Assembly: GCA_964453525.1 (NCBI GenBank)
Contig: CAYVOV010000010.1
Location: forward strand, 67,437-131,436
Reading direction: 5' to 3'
Length of the DNA stretch: 64,000 bases
Source of the DNA: CAYVOV01 sp964453525
GTDB lineage: Bacteria > Chloroflexota > Dehalococcoidia > Dehalococcoidales > UBA2162
This document shows, piece after piece, positions 1 through 9,712 of the stretch. Position 1 is the stretch's first letter. Every line of letters starts with the position of its first letter. Position numbers and translations under genes: made by a program. The notes beneath the pieces are model-generated. The model saw only the letters and a list, made by a program, of their open reading frames with translations. It had not been told where the DNA came from and did not search any database.

Positions 1-1024
1 TCTCCCCGTTATCAATCTGGTAACGGATGCCGCCGACATTGCCCCCGATTACCGCCGTACCTTTCCACATCGCTTCAGCAACAGTCAGGCCAAAACCCTC
101 CCGAATCGATTTTTGAAGAACTACATCAGCCCGTCTTTGCAGGGCGTTAACAAGTGCCCCATCCTGAACACTGAGAATGATGATTCGTTCCTCCCGTAAG
201 TCCATCAGAGACCTGTAGACCTCTTCACCTTCCGGGTCATCAGTAGCTACGTTACCCAACAGTACCAGAGTACAATCCACTTTCTTTTTTGCCAGGTTAA
301 AAGCCTTTATAACACCTTCCGGGTCTTTCCAGCGGTCGAACCGGGAGACCTGAACAATAAGAGGCAAATCAGTGGGAATATTGTAGTGACTTAACCTTTC
401 GTCAATGTCATCCTGGCTCATCTCCCTATTAACGATGGAAAAGGGGTCTATAGCGGGCATGAAAATTAGCTGGGGTGTAGAAAGCTGCTGCTTATAGGTC
501 TCACTGCTTACTATAATCGCATCATATTTTTCAATGAACGGAGATAAATAGTTCCACAACTCCCGGTTTGGAGACGTAAGGTCGATATGGCAACGCCAGA
601 CCCAGGGGATTTTCTTCTTATAATGATTGATAATTGGAAGTGGCTGAGGGTCATGAACAACAACCAGGTCATGGTCAAGGTGATTCCAGATAGAGTTTTC
701 GAAGATTACCTCTTCATACAGCTCCATTTTTCTTTCGGACAGGTTTATCTGCCCGCCCTGTAATGCGTTATGCATTTTCTTGGTCACGGAAAAGAAATCA
801 GGTGGACCGTGAACCACCCTCCAGCCGGTTTCTATTCCTATACCGTCCATGAGCAGCGTTAGCGAAGAAAGCAATTGAGACACCCCGCCCCCATAATATG
901 TGGAGTTGATATTGGTTACATGCAGTCCCCGAAGCGGCTTCGCCTTCTCCCTGATGCGGTTTAAAGTCTCGGCTCCTACAATCTCTTCATAGTCATCAAT
1001 TTCCACAAGTTTAAATCTGGCCAT
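1..1024 (-). CDS. TreT-like trehalose synthase / GT4 glycosyltransferase (partial, C-terminus cut by window edge)
   Basis: About 341 residues are visible from an ATG at 1024, and the frame is still open at base 1. The N-terminal part has a glycine-rich segment (STYYGGGVSQLL) of the kind found in TreT-type trehalose synthases/phosphorylases. The C-terminal part visible here shows the GT-B nucleotide-sugar site with an E-G-F-G-L-T-V-A-E-A run and a following GGNVGGI turn. Family knowledge: TreT joins NDP-glucose and glucose to make trehalose, or works in reverse, in the cytoplasm. A GGAAGGAGA ribosome-binding site lies about 6 bases upstream of the ATG, which fixes the start. It follows the redox operon on the same strand after a 268-bp gap, so it is probably a separate unit. 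The sugar donor cannot be read from the sequence. Confidence 0.8.
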   Translation of the reverse strand, partial: MARFKLVEIDDYEEIVGAETLNRIREKAKPLRGLHVTNINSTYYGGGVSQLLSSLTLLMDGIGIETGWRVVHGPPDFFSVTKKMHNALQGGQINLSERKMELYEEVIFENSIWNHLDHDLVVVHDPQPLPIINHYKKKIPWVWRCHIDLTSPNRELWNYLSPFIEKYDAIIVSSETYKQQLSTPQLIFMPAIDPFSIVNREMSQDDIDERLSHYNIPTDLPLIVQVSRFDRWKDPEGVIKAFNLAKKKVDCTLVLLGNVATDDPEGEEVYRSLMDLREERIIILSVQDGALVNALQRRADVVLQKSIREGFGLTVAEAMWKGTAVIGGNVGGIRYQIDNGE

Positions 1025-1292
1025 TGTTCTTCTCCTTCCTTCGCTAATTATGTAAAGAAACCGGTTTAATGCTGTAATGGGGAATCCCTATTCACAGTGA
1101 CAATTCTACCATAAAACGGGCTGGCGCCAGAGTCGCATACCGGAATCGGAGGAAGTGAAAAGCTTAGCCGGCAACTATGATTACCTTCATCGGACAGTTT
1201 ATTGCGCTGTGCTGTGAATCAGCCCGTAGTTCTGGAGGAATAGTAAAATTGATGTATTATGTACCGATGTTTCTGAGGTGAGACAGTATCCC

Positions 1293-2699
1293 TCAGGACC
1301 CATCCCCGCGGAGATATTCGTCGATAGATTTGGCGGCTGCTTTTCCTCCGCCCATAGCGCTTATCACTGTTGCCGCCCCGGTAGCCAGGTCGCCCGCCGC
1401 CCAGACTCCAGGCTTGGAGGTCTTCCCGGTTCCCTCTTCCACGACCACGGTACCCCGGCGGGTAACATCAAGCCCCTCGGTTGTTGAAGGTATTAATGGA
1501 TTAGGAGTGGTTCCCAGGGCAACAATAACGGTGTCCACATCGATAATGAACTCGCTGCCTTCCTTCGGTATGGGACGCCGCCGGCCGCTGTCATCGGGCT
1601 CACCCAGCTCCATCTCTATACACTCCATGGCGGTAACCCAGCCGCGCTCATTACCAATGAATCTGGTAGGATTGGTCAGAAACTTGAAGATGATGCCTTC
1701 TTCCATGGCATTTTCCACCTCTTCACGGCGGGCCGGTAGCTCCGCTTCGGAGCGCCGGTAGATTATGTAAACTGATTCAGCGCCGAGACGTAAAGCGCAC
1801 CTGGCGGAGTCCATTGCCACATTGCCGCCGCCAATCACCGCTACCTTCTTCCCAATCTTGGCGAAGGTATCATATTCGGGAAACAGGTAGGCTTTCATCA
1901 GGTTAACGCGGGTCAGGAACTCATTAGCAGAGTAGATGCCATTAAGGTTCTCGCCGGGAACATCCAGAAACATGGGCAGTCCGGCACCGGTACCAAGGAA
2001 AACGGCATCATAACCGCCATTAAGCAGTTCATCTACGGTATCAATCTTGCCTATCACCGAGTCTAACCTGAGGTCTACCCCGAGAGAGGTGACATACTCT
2101 ACCTCAGCCTGGACAATTTCCTTCGGCAAACGGAAAGCAGGAATACCGTATACGAGTACGCCTCCTGGCACATGCAGCGCTTCGAAAAGAGTGACGCTGT
2201 GTCCCAGCTTGGCAAGCTCGGCAGCCACGGTTAGCCCGGCCGGTCCCGCCCCCACTACCGCCACGCGTTTACCGGTTGGTTTGACCGGACTTTCACTTGA
2301 GCCGGCGGGCTGCTGATTAGCCTGCTCCCAGTCCGCAACATAGCGTTCCAGGCGGCCAATGGCGATGGGCGCATCTCTTTTACCAAGCGTACAAACAGCC
2401 TCGCACTGTGACTCCTGGGGACAGACCCGTCCGCAGACGCCCGGCAGGCTGTTCTTATTTTTAAGTACCCTGACCGCTTCAGCCATATCATCATCAACGA
2501 TTGCCTTGATGAAATCCGGGATATCTATGCCTACCGGACAGCCTCCGGTACAGGGGCGTTTCGGGCACTGGATGCAGCGGCTCGCCTCGGCTTTCGCCTT
2601 CTCTGGACTGTAGCCAAGGGCAACCTCATCGAAGTTCTTAGCCCGGACTTCAGGCTCCTGCATCGGCATCGATTCGCGGTTTAAATTTAATTTCGCCAT
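1293..2699 (-). CDS. nfnB: NfnB / GltA-like NADPH-binding flavoprotein subunit
   Basis: 468 residues. The N-terminal domain carries two [4Fe-4S] cysteine sets (about C42, C45, C50, C54 and C89, C93, C99, C103). Next come an FAD dinucleotide fold (VVGAGPAG near 148) and a second nucleotide fold (VIGGGNVAMD near 288) followed by the YRR motif typical of NADPH sites in the GltD family. A longer reading frame starts at 2792, but that overlaps the end of nfnA. The ATG at 2699, 13 bases after the nfnA stop, gives the normal family N-terminus. With its neighbour it forms the pair seen in NADH-dependent reduced ferredoxin:NADP oxidoreductase, which couples three redox carriers by flavin bifurcation in the cytoplasm. 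A stand-alone homotetrameric glutamate synthase role is the alternative, but no glutamate synthase large subunit is present. Confidence 0.85.
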   Translation of the reverse strand: MAKLNLNRESMPMQEPEVRAKNFDEVALGYSPEKAKAEASRCIQCPKRPCTGGCPVGIDIPDFIKAIVDDDMAEAVRVLKNKNSLPGVCGRVCPQESQCEAVCTLGKRDAPIAIGRLERYVADWEQANQQPAGSSESPVKPTGKRVAVVGAGPAGLTVAAELAKLGHSVTLFEALHVPGGVLVYGIPAFRLPKEIVQAEVEYVTSLGVDLRLDSVIGKIDTVDELLNGGYDAVFLGTGAGLPMFLDVPGENLNGIYSANEFLTRVNLMKAYLFPEYDTFAKIGKKVAVIGGGNVAMDSARCALRLGAESVYIIYRRSEAELPARREEVENAMEEGIIFKFLTNPTRFIGNERGWVTAMECIEMELGEPDDSGRRRPIPKEGSEFIIDVDTVIVALGTTPNPLIPSTTEGLDVTRRGTVVVEEGTGKTSKPGVWAAGDLATGAATVISAMGGGKAAAKSIDEYLRGDGS

Positions 2700-2712
2700 A
2701 CTTCGTTCCCTG

Positions 2713-3549
2713 TTAGCTCCTCTGCCAGTTCTGGCAGTCAAATACCTGCAGCGAGTATATTTCCTCACCAAGGTAGGCGCTTTGCCGGGCAATCAGCAAG
2801 TCCCAGTCCACCTGGTGCCCGTCAAATTCCGGCCCGTGGACACAGGCAAACCTTGTCTTATCACTGACGGATACCCGGCAGCAGCCGCACATCCCGGTGC
2901 CGTCAACCATTATCGGGCTGAGATGAACCATCGTCTTAATACCGGAAGACCTCGTCATATCGGAACAACGCATCATCATAAAAGTACAGCCGATTGCCAT
3001 AACAAGGTCGACCCTGTTCTCTGACAGAATTTCCTCAAACTTCTCCAGCACCCATCCTTTAGTCTGATATGTATCATCCCCGGCAATTACTATCAATTCA
3101 TCACTGACACTTCGCACTCTGTCTTCCCAGTAGATAAGGTTCCTGCTCCTGGCTTCGATAATCGAGATGACCTTATTGCCGGCCTCTTTCATCGCCCGGG
3201 CAATCGGATAAATACTGCCGATACCATAGCAGCCGCCGATAAGGACAACCGTACCAACTTTCTCGACATGCACCGGTATACCCAGTGGACCGACAACATT
3301 GCGGATTGAGTCCCCGGTCTCAAGCAATGCCAGCTTGCGGGTGGTCGTCCCTACCTCGAGGAAAACTACCGTAATACTGCCTTCGTCTTTATCCCAATCG
3401 GCAATCGTCATCGGGATACGTTCGCCGGATTCGTCCACCCGGAGCATAATGAAGTTCCCCGGCTGAGCCTTCCTGGCAATAGCCGGTGCTTCAATCTTGA
3501 GCAGATGAACATTTGGCACCAGGTCTTCTTTCAATAAAACCTTATACAC
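2713..3549 (-). CDS. nfnA: NfnA / SudB-like ferredoxin-NADP reductase subunit
   Basis: 278 residues with the ferredoxin-reductase layout. An FAD-binding beta barrel holds RIPMTIA near 44-50 and GTTTRKL near 67. An NAD-binding Rossmann part has IGGCYGIGS near 104. A C-terminal [2Fe-2S] loop has cysteines near 221, 223, 224 and 236 (GMCGCCRV ... CVHGPEFDGH). This is the family annotated as sulfide/dihydroorotate dehydrogenase-like, and next to nfnB it is the Nfn small subunit, binding NAD(H) and the bifurcating complex's [2Fe-2S] cluster. It starts one base after the stop of the molybdopterin subunit gene and is followed 13 bases later by nfnB, so the genes are almost certainly co-translated. 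The family assignment is firm; the actual electron partners are inferred. Confidence 0.88.
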   Translation of the reverse strand: MYKVLLKEDLVPNVHLLKIEAPAIARKAQPGNFIMLRVDESGERIPMTIADWDKDEGSITVVFLEVGTTTRKLALLETGDSIRNVVGPLGIPVHVEKVGTVVLIGGCYGIGSIYPIARAMKEAGNKVISIIEARSRNLIYWEDRVRSVSDELIVIAGDDTYQTKGWVLEKFEEILSENRVDLVMAIGCTFMMMRCSDMTRSSGIKTMVHLSPIMVDGTGMCGCCRVSVSDKTRFACVHGPEFDGHQVDWDLLIARQSAYLGEEIYSLQVFDCQNWQRS

Positions 3550-3550
3550 G

Positions 3551-6286
3551 CTATTCTCCCTGAGGCTTTCTTTCCAGCCTCACCGCGCACGCTGAATAAT
3601 CAGGAGTCTTTGAAACCGGGTCAACATCAGGATTTATCATGCCGGACATGAGATGATACGGCATACCGACTACACCCGCCGGCAGAGTGCCTGTTACCTT
3701 TGCTTTCGCTTCAATACTTCCCTGCTTTGAAACTACCTGTACTATCTCACCATTGGTAATTCCCTGCCCTGCGGCATCCCCGGGATTTACCGTCACCTGC
3801 GCCTCCCCGGCAAGTACGCTGAACGCCCCGAGACCGGCATCCATGGCGCCGTTATTGAAATAGTAAAGGCCCGGTTCGCCGGTCAGTATCAAAGGGTAAT
3901 CCGCATCAACTGCTTCCGCAGGAGGCTTATACTCCAGTGCCGTAAACCTGGCTCTTTCTCCGTCAAAGCCATCTTCATACAGAATAGCTGTTCCTTCGGG
4001 GCGGTCAGTGGTACAGGGCCACTGCACACCGCCATTCTCAAGCTGCTGGTAATTAATGCTTCCATATATTGGCACATTGGCGTTAATTTCTTTCATGATT
4101 TCCCGAGGTTCAGCATAGTCAAAGCTCTTGCCGCCCATTTTCAGGGCAATCTGGCAGGTTATCCACCAGTCTGGCTTAGAGCTACCAATCGGTTCAATCG
4201 CCTGGCGTACCAGTTGAATCCGGCGCTCGGCATTGGTGAAGGTGCCTTCCTTCTCGGTAAGGCTTGCCGCCGGCAGAACAACATCGGCATTCCGGCCGGG
4301 TGGGGATGGAAACATTGCCTGGACTGCCAGGAAATCAAGCGATTCAAGCCTGCCGTGCAACACGGGGTCATCACCGATGATATAAGCCGCCTTTATTTTA
4401 CCCTGCTGAATTGCATCGAGTATCTCAGTTAGAGTTAATCCCGGTGCAGGATTCAGCGAAACGCCCCAGGCAGCTTCAAACTTCTGTCTGACAGTATCGT
4501 CGGCTACCGGTTGGTAGCCGGGATAGAAATCAGGCGTTAAGCCCATATCACTGGCGCCCTGCACGTTGTTCATGCCCGCCGCCGGAATAATTCCGGCTGA
4601 CGGCTTACCGATATTGCCGGTAAGCAGAGCCAGATTGGCAATTGCCGATACGCTGTCACTCCCGTGATTCTGACGGGTCAGCCCTTCTCCGTAGATTATA
4701 CAGGCAGGCCTGACAGTGGCGTACATTCGAGCCGCTTCCATCACCTGGCTGCGGGGGACTCCGGTCACCTTTTCCACGTATTCCAGGTCAAGGCTTGCCA
4801 GCGACTCCTTCAGGGAATCGAATCCTTCACATCGCTCTTCTATAAACGAAGCGTCGGCAAGTCCCTCATCTATAATTACCTTCATTATTCCGCTTAGCAG
4901 GGCAATATCCGTTTCCGGCCGGTACTGAAGTGGTAAGTCAGCGGTGTGGCACAGGACTGTCGAGCGGGGATTGGCGACAACTAGTTTAGCGCCATTATTT
5001 ACCGCCCGTCTTATTTCCACTCCGAGTACGGGCTGCGAGTTTCCGGTGTCTATACCGATGGCAAAAATACAGTCTGCGTCCTGAATCCCGGCAATTGAAC
5101 TGGTTGCCGCTCCGTAACCGAGGTTTCGTGATAGACCGGTTACAGTTGGCGTATGGCAGAGACGGGCATAACTGTCGATATTATTTGTGCCCAGCACTGC
5201 CCGGGCAAACTTCTGAAGAATATAGTTATCTTCATTGGTACTCTCGGCGCAGGAAATAACAGCTATTTCATCCCCGTTATATTTTCCAAGCCGGTCGGCT
5301 ACAGTCTCCAGCGCTTTATCCCAGCTCGCCTCCGTCATCTTTCCGCTTTGCCTGACCAGCGGCACTTTCAACCGCTTCGGGTGGTTAACGATCTCTGTAA
5401 TTCCAAAACGACCCCGAACGCAGGACTGACCCCGGTTCACTCCGTCAATCGGGGTAACCCCGATAACTTTCTCTTCCCTGACCTCCAGCTCAAGCTGACA
5501 ACCGACTCCGCAGTAGGGACAGGTAGTGGCTACGGAGTGTTCGGCGGCGCCTTCCCATTTCCGGCGCCTGTCCGCCAGCGCTCCGGTAGGGCAGATATCG
5601 ACACAGGCGCCACAGAAGCGGCATCCCGCCTCCTGCAGCGACTGCCCGAAGGCAGTCCCGACCAGCGCCTCACTGCTCCGGTAGGTAAAGGCAAGCGCCC
5701 CCAGACCTCTTATTTCCTGACAGACCCTTACGCACCGTCCGCACAGAATGCACAGGTTATAGTCCCGTTCGAAGAAGGGGTCTCTCCGGTCGGGTTTCAG
5801 CTCTCTGTATCTGTTCGGCAGTCTGAGTGCATTCAGCCCTACGTACTCGACCACTTCCTGCAGTTCACACCGCAGATTCTTGGGGCAGAACTGGCACCCG
5901 GTAGTCACGCCCACCTTCCGGATAGGAGCGCGGTACGGGTCACATTCTCCCTTACGCTCACAGGCAAGGCAGGCACTGGGGTGTTTGGACAGCATCAGGT
6001 CGAGGAAGCCCCGCCGCAGTTCCTGCAACTGGGGTGTATTTGTCCGGACAACCATACCATCGGTAGCCGGTGTGGTACAGGCAGTAGGAAAACCCCGCAT
6101 TCCCTCGATTTCCACGATGCAGATACGGCAGCCGCCGTAAGGGGTTAAATACCTGTGGTAGCACAGTGTCGGGATATATATGCCGGCTTCGATTGCACTC
6201 TGTAATACAGTAATACCTTCATCTACACTAATCTGCTTATCATCGATGGTCAGCGTAATTTCGCTCATCCTTCCGTTTGCCCTCAT
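3551..6286 (-). CDS. NuoG/FdhA-like molybdopterin oxidoreductase, probable formate dehydrogenase catalytic subunit
   Basis: 911 residues. The N-terminus is NuoG-like: a [2Fe-2S] set (C42, C53, C56, C70), a His/Cys [4Fe-4S] segment (H102, C106, C109, C115), an extra cysteine group near 131-140, then two ferredoxin-type clusters (C179-C189 and C222-C232). The molybdopterin part begins with CPYCGVGC (near 256-263), with its fourth Cys near 289. At 375-380 the run RLCHTP puts Cys377-His378 where selenocysteine-His stands in formate dehydrogenase H, so this would be a cysteine-type formate dehydrogenase. The ATG at 6286 overlaps the upstream stop by ATGA; an internal ATG at 6268 (MSEITL) is an alternative start. 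Partners are the NuoF-like fusion upstream and NfnAB downstream. Formate is the best-supported substrate but is not proved; no hydrogenase active-site cysteines are seen. Confidence 0.82.
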   Translation of the reverse strand: MRANGRMSEITLTIDDKQISVDEGITVLQSAIEAGIYIPTLCYHRYLTPYGGCRICIVEIEGMRGFPTACTTPATDGMVVRTNTPQLQELRRGFLDLMLSKHPSACLACERKGECDPYRAPIRKVGVTTGCQFCPKNLRCELQEVVEYVGLNALRLPNRYRELKPDRRDPFFERDYNLCILCGRCVRVCQEIRGLGALAFTYRSSEALVGTAFGQSLQEAGCRFCGACVDICPTGALADRRRKWEGAAEHSVATTCPYCGVGCQLELEVREEKVIGVTPIDGVNRGQSCVRGRFGITEIVNHPKRLKVPLVRQSGKMTEASWDKALETVADRLGKYNGDEIAVISCAESTNEDNYILQKFARAVLGTNNIDSYARLCHTPTVTGLSRNLGYGAATSSIAGIQDADCIFAIGIDTGNSQPVLGVEIRRAVNNGAKLVVANPRSTVLCHTADLPLQYRPETDIALLSGIMKVIIDEGLADASFIEERCEGFDSLKESLASLDLEYVEKVTGVPRSQVMEAARMYATVRPACIIYGEGLTRQNHGSDSVSAIANLALLTGNIGKPSAGIIPAAGMNNVQGASDMGLTPDFYPGYQPVADDTVRQKFEAAWGVSLNPAPGLTLTEILDAIQQGKIKAAYIIGDDPVLHGRLESLDFLAVQAMFPSPPGRNADVVLPAASLTEKEGTFTNAERRIQLVRQAIEPIGSSKPDWWITCQIALKMGGKSFDYAEPREIMKEINANVPIYGSINYQQLENGGVQWPCTTDRPEGTAILYEDGFDGERARFTALEYKPPAEAVDADYPLILTGEPGLYYFNNGAMDAGLGAFSVLAGEAQVTVNPGDAAGQGITNGEIVQVVSKQGSIEAKAKVTGTLPAGVVGMPYHLMSGMINPDVDPVSKTPDYSACAVRLERKPQGE

Positions 6287-9200
6287 CTCTCTTCCAGGTC
6301 ACACCTCAGACAGCGTTTACATTCTTCGATTGCCCTCTCCGCATCATAGCCCAGCACCACCTGGGCAAAATTCTTTATCCTCTCCTCACGTGGAAGTAAT
6401 GTCAGTTCAGGTCGGTATTTCTCTCCCCCCATCTCATCCTGGTCAAGCGGCGCTACCTCCCCTTCCGGCGGCGCCAGCACTTCATCTATATTGCCTTCAC
6501 CACCAAGATATCTGTCCATGGATACCGCCGCCTGCCGCCCGGCAGCAATCGCTTCAATCACCGATGCCGGCCCGCTTACTACGTCTCCCCCGGCAAATAC
6601 TCCCTCCCGCGAGGTGCCCAGTGTATCGGCATCAACCGTAATCCGTCCTCCCCTTGCCACCTTTATTCCAAACTCATCCGGTACCACCGATTCCTGCCCG
6701 AGTGCTTTTATCATCAGGTCATATTCTCCGGTGAATTCACTGCCCTCTAACGGCACCGGCCGGCGCCGGCCGCTCTCGTCCACCTTGCCCAGTTCCATGC
6801 GGGTGAACTCCACCTCTAATCTGCCATCTTTTCTGGTTATTCCGATGGGATTGGTCAGATATTCTATCTCTATTCCTTCCTCAAGCGCCTCCTCTATCTC
6901 TTCATCACTGGCCGGCATTTCAGGTCGGGTCCGGCGGTAGATTACCGTTACCTCCTTGGCGCCAAGTCGCAACGCTGTTCGTGAGGCATCCATTGCCACG
7001 TTGCCCCCTCCTACCACCATTACCTGCTCGCCTACCTCTACCTTTCTGCCAAGGTTAATTTCCCTGAGGAAATCTACCCCATCAACTATACTGGGAGCAT
7101 TCTCTCCCTCTACTCCCAGGCCGGTACCCCGGTGGGCGCCAACGCCGATAAAGACAGCATCATAGCCCTGCTTAAACAGCTCATCCAACGATTCAACAGG
7201 ACTGTTTGTCTTAATCGTGACTCCGGTCTCCTCTATCTCTTTTATCTCTTTTTCAAGTACCTCCACCGGCAGACGGTAGGACGGTATCCCAACCCGCAGC
7301 ATGCCTCCGGCTACCGGCAGGGCTTCAAATAACGTTACCTCGTGTCCCAGCCTGGCTAAGTAATATGCCGCAGTCAGCCCGGCAGGTCCCGAACCTACTA
7401 TCGCCGCCTTTTTCCCCGTAGGCGGGGCATTTTTAATGTTCTTCTTCCATAGTCCGGTATCATTGTCGGCGGCAGACCGCTTCAGTTCCTTTATCGCTAT
7501 CGCTTCCTCGAGCTGGCCACGCCGGCATTTGGCTTCGCAGTAATGCACGCAGACGTAGCCGAGTACCGCCGGGAACGGGACTCTCTCCCGGATTACTGCT
7601 ACCGCTTCATCGAATTTACCCTGCCCGATTGCCCGGATGTAACGCGGCACATCTATTCCGGCGGGACAGGCATTCTGACAGGGGGATTTGACAAGCTCTC
7701 TGCAAACGCCGGCCCGGCAGTAACCTTTGTTGATGTGCTCTTCATACTCTTCCCTGAAGTAGCGAATCGAGGTCAGTACCGGGTTGGGCGCCGTCTGTCC
7801 CAGCGCACACAACGAGCCGGATTTCATTAACGTGGCTAACCACTCTAGGTATTCGATATCTTCAGGCTTTCCGTCTCCTTTCGTGATGCGTTCGAGAACA
7901 CTGAGCATTTCCTCGCTGCCTTCACGGCAGGGGAGGCACTTGCCGCAGGACTCAGCCTGGGTGAAGGACACAAAAAACCTGGCTAAATCAATCATGCAGG
8001 TATCTTCATCAGCAACCACCATTCCGCCTGAGCCCATAATCGAACCTGCTTCAGCCAGAGATTCATAGTCCACGGGAAGGTCTATCATGCTGGCTGGTAT
8101 ACAGCCGCCCGAAGGGCCTCCGGTCAGCACCGCTTTAAAACGTTTTCCGCCGACGGTTCCGCCGCCAATCTCATAGATAATATCCCCCAGCGGGATACCC
8201 ATCGGTACTTCAATCAAGCCGGTGCGTACTATCTTGCCGGCCAGAGCAAACGTCTTCGTCCCTTTGCTCTTTTCGGTGCCGTAGCTGGCATACCAGTCTC
8301 CGTCTCTCTGCATGATAGCGGACACGTTTGCCCAGGTCTCTACGTTATTGATATTGCTCGGCTTGCCCCATAAGCCGGATACCGCCGGGAATGGCGGACG
8401 GGAGCGGGGCATTCCCCGCTTGCCTTCAATCGAGGCTATCAGAGCAGTCTCCTCGCCGCAGACAAAAGCTCCGGCACCCTCTTTAATCTGAATGTCGAAG
8501 CTGAAGTCCGAACCGAGAATATTGTCCCCGAGCAAGCCATATTCAGTCATCTGGGAAATTGCTCTTTCAAGTCGTTCGATGGCGAGCGGGTATTCGGCAC
8601 GACAGTAGATATAACCGTGATTTGCCCCGGTGGCATAGGCTCCGATAAGCATACCTTCGAGCACGGCGTGAGGGTCTCCTTCCAGCAGTGCCCTGTCCAT
8701 GAAAGCACCCGGGTCACCCTCGTCAGCATTGCAGATAATATATTTCTCATCACCCGGCTGTTCCCTGAGGCGCTCCCATTTGAAAGCGGTTGAAGCTCCG
8801 GCGCCGCCTCGGCCGCGCAAGCCGGATTTGCCTATCTCTTCGATAATGGCTTCAGGCTCCATCTGCAGGGCTTTGACGAGACCGCTGTATCCGTCATTGG
8901 CAATGTACTGCTTTATCTCGGCAGGGTCTATGTATCCGCAGTTACGTAGAGCTACACGCACCTGAGGGGAAAGCATGGGTAAATCCAGAAGCTTCGGGAT
9001 ACCGTCAACACTGCCTTCGCCTATAGTGCCGAGAGCCAGGTCAGGACGGGGATTGCCATTTATAATATAGTCCTCTATAAGCTGAGGGATAATATCCGGG
9101 GTAACTCCGCTGTAGCAAATGCGAGGCCGGTCCGGCATAGCTATATCCACAAGTGGTTCAGCGTAACAGAGTCCGATACAACCTACCTGGGTTATTGCCG

Positions 9201-9366
9201 CATCGATACCAAGTCTGGATAATTCCTTCTCGATTGCTTCCGTAACGGCTATTGCTCCGGCTGCCCGACCGCAAGTGGCGGTACCAACAAAAATGCGAGG
9301 CTTCTCACTGTGCTTCAAAGCCTCCCACTCTAATATCGCCTGTTTTCGAATTTCATCAAACGTCAT
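6283..9366 (-). CDS. NuoF-like NAD(H)/FMN subunit fused to a GltD/NfnB-like NADPH:FAD domain
   Basis: 1027 residues in three blocks. Residues 25-95 form a thioredoxin-like [2Fe-2S] domain (C32, C63, C67). Residues 130-545 form a NuoF/HydB core with the FMN/NADH loop GLRGRGGAG (182-190) and an N3-type [4Fe-4S] site (SCGKCLPC near 473-480, plus C520). Residues 545-1027 form a complete GltD-like module. That module has cluster cysteines near 563-567 and 606-614, a GSGPAG FAD site near 658, a GGGNVAMD second nucleotide site with YRR after it, and a terminal Cys pair. The protein therefore carries apparent sites for NADH and for NADPH on one chain. It is the first gene of the Fdh/Nfn operon, and its stop overlaps the next ATG. 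Multi-flavin bifurcation is an inference from domain content. Confidence 0.85.
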   Translation of the reverse strand: MTFDEIRKQAILEWEALKHSEKPRIFVGTATCGRAAGAIAVTEAIEKELSRLGIDAAITQVGCIGLCYAEPLVDIAMPDRPRICYSGVTPDIIPQLIEDYIINGNPRPDLALGTIGEGSVDGIPKLLDLPMLSPQVRVALRNCGYIDPAEIKQYIANDGYSGLVKALQMEPEAIIEEIGKSGLRGRGGAGASTAFKWERLREQPGDEKYIICNADEGDPGAFMDRALLEGDPHAVLEGMLIGAYATGANHGYIYCRAEYPLAIERLERAISQMTEYGLLGDNILGSDFSFDIQIKEGAGAFVCGEETALIASIEGKRGMPRSRPPFPAVSGLWGKPSNINNVETWANVSAIMQRDGDWYASYGTEKSKGTKTFALAGKIVRTGLIEVPMGIPLGDIIYEIGGGTVGGKRFKAVLTGGPSGGCIPASMIDLPVDYESLAEAGSIMGSGGMVVADEDTCMIDLARFFVSFTQAESCGKCLPCREGSEEMLSVLERITKGDGKPEDIEYLEWLATLMKSGSLCALGQTAPNPVLTSIRYFREEYEEHINKGYCRAGVCRELVKSPCQNACPAGIDVPRYIRAIGQGKFDEAVAVIRERVPFPAVLGYVCVHYCEAKCRRGQLEEAIAIKELKRSAADNDTGLWKKNIKNAPPTGKKAAIVGSGPAGLTAAYYLARLGHEVTLFEALPVAGGMLRVGIPSYRLPVEVLEKEIKEIEETGVTIKTNSPVESLDELFKQGYDAVFIGVGAHRGTGLGVEGENAPSIVDGVDFLREINLGRKVEVGEQVMVVGGGNVAMDASRTALRLGAKEVTVIYRRTRPEMPASDEEIEEALEEGIEIEYLTNPIGITRKDGRLEVEFTRMELGKVDESGRRRPVPLEGSEFTGEYDLMIKALGQESVVPDEFGIKVARGGRITVDADTLGTSREGVFAGGDVVSGPASVIEAIAAGRQAAVSMDRYLGGEGNIDEVLAPPEGEVAPLDQDEMGGEKYRPELTLLPREERIKNFAQVVLGYDAERAIEECKRCLRCDLEER

Positions 9367-9589
9367 AAATTACTCAATCATCATATTAACAGGGCAAAAT
9401 ACAACGTGGCAAGAGTATCGGTACTCATTTCCGGATAAGCGCAGAAATAATGTGTTCCCGCTATCCCGATTGAAGAAAAGTACTTCAATACCTGATGGAC
9501 CTTTCGTAAAATCAGGAACAACGCTCTCTTTCCCGCCATAGAAAGCCAGAATCGCCGTTTATTGCTCCTGCTTATCCGTTTCCACACGT

Positions 9590-9618
9590 ATTATAACACA
9601 AAAAAATAACGGGGGTAA
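9590..9618 (-). promoter_or_regulatory. Possible promoter of the Fdh/Nfn operon
   Basis: On the minus strand a perfect TATAAT lies at 9595-9590. A weak -35 (TTACCC, 9618-9613) is 17 bases upstream. The resulting 5' leader of about 215 bases before the ATG at 9366 shows no ORF that I trust. Only the -10 is convincing. Confidence 0.35.
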
Positions 9619-9712
9619 AAGTTCACACAGGTTACCTTTGCCTTTAGTTTATTAACCTCCACTTTTTGGTACTATTCGGTTTTGGTTGGTATAAATTTGT
9701 CACCCCCTTTAT

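Noticed and set aside
5153..6148. 331-residue plus-strand ORF within the FdhA-like gene
   Set aside because: Antisense to a clearly conserved coding sequence, no ribosome-binding site and no family features; a GC-driven shadow.
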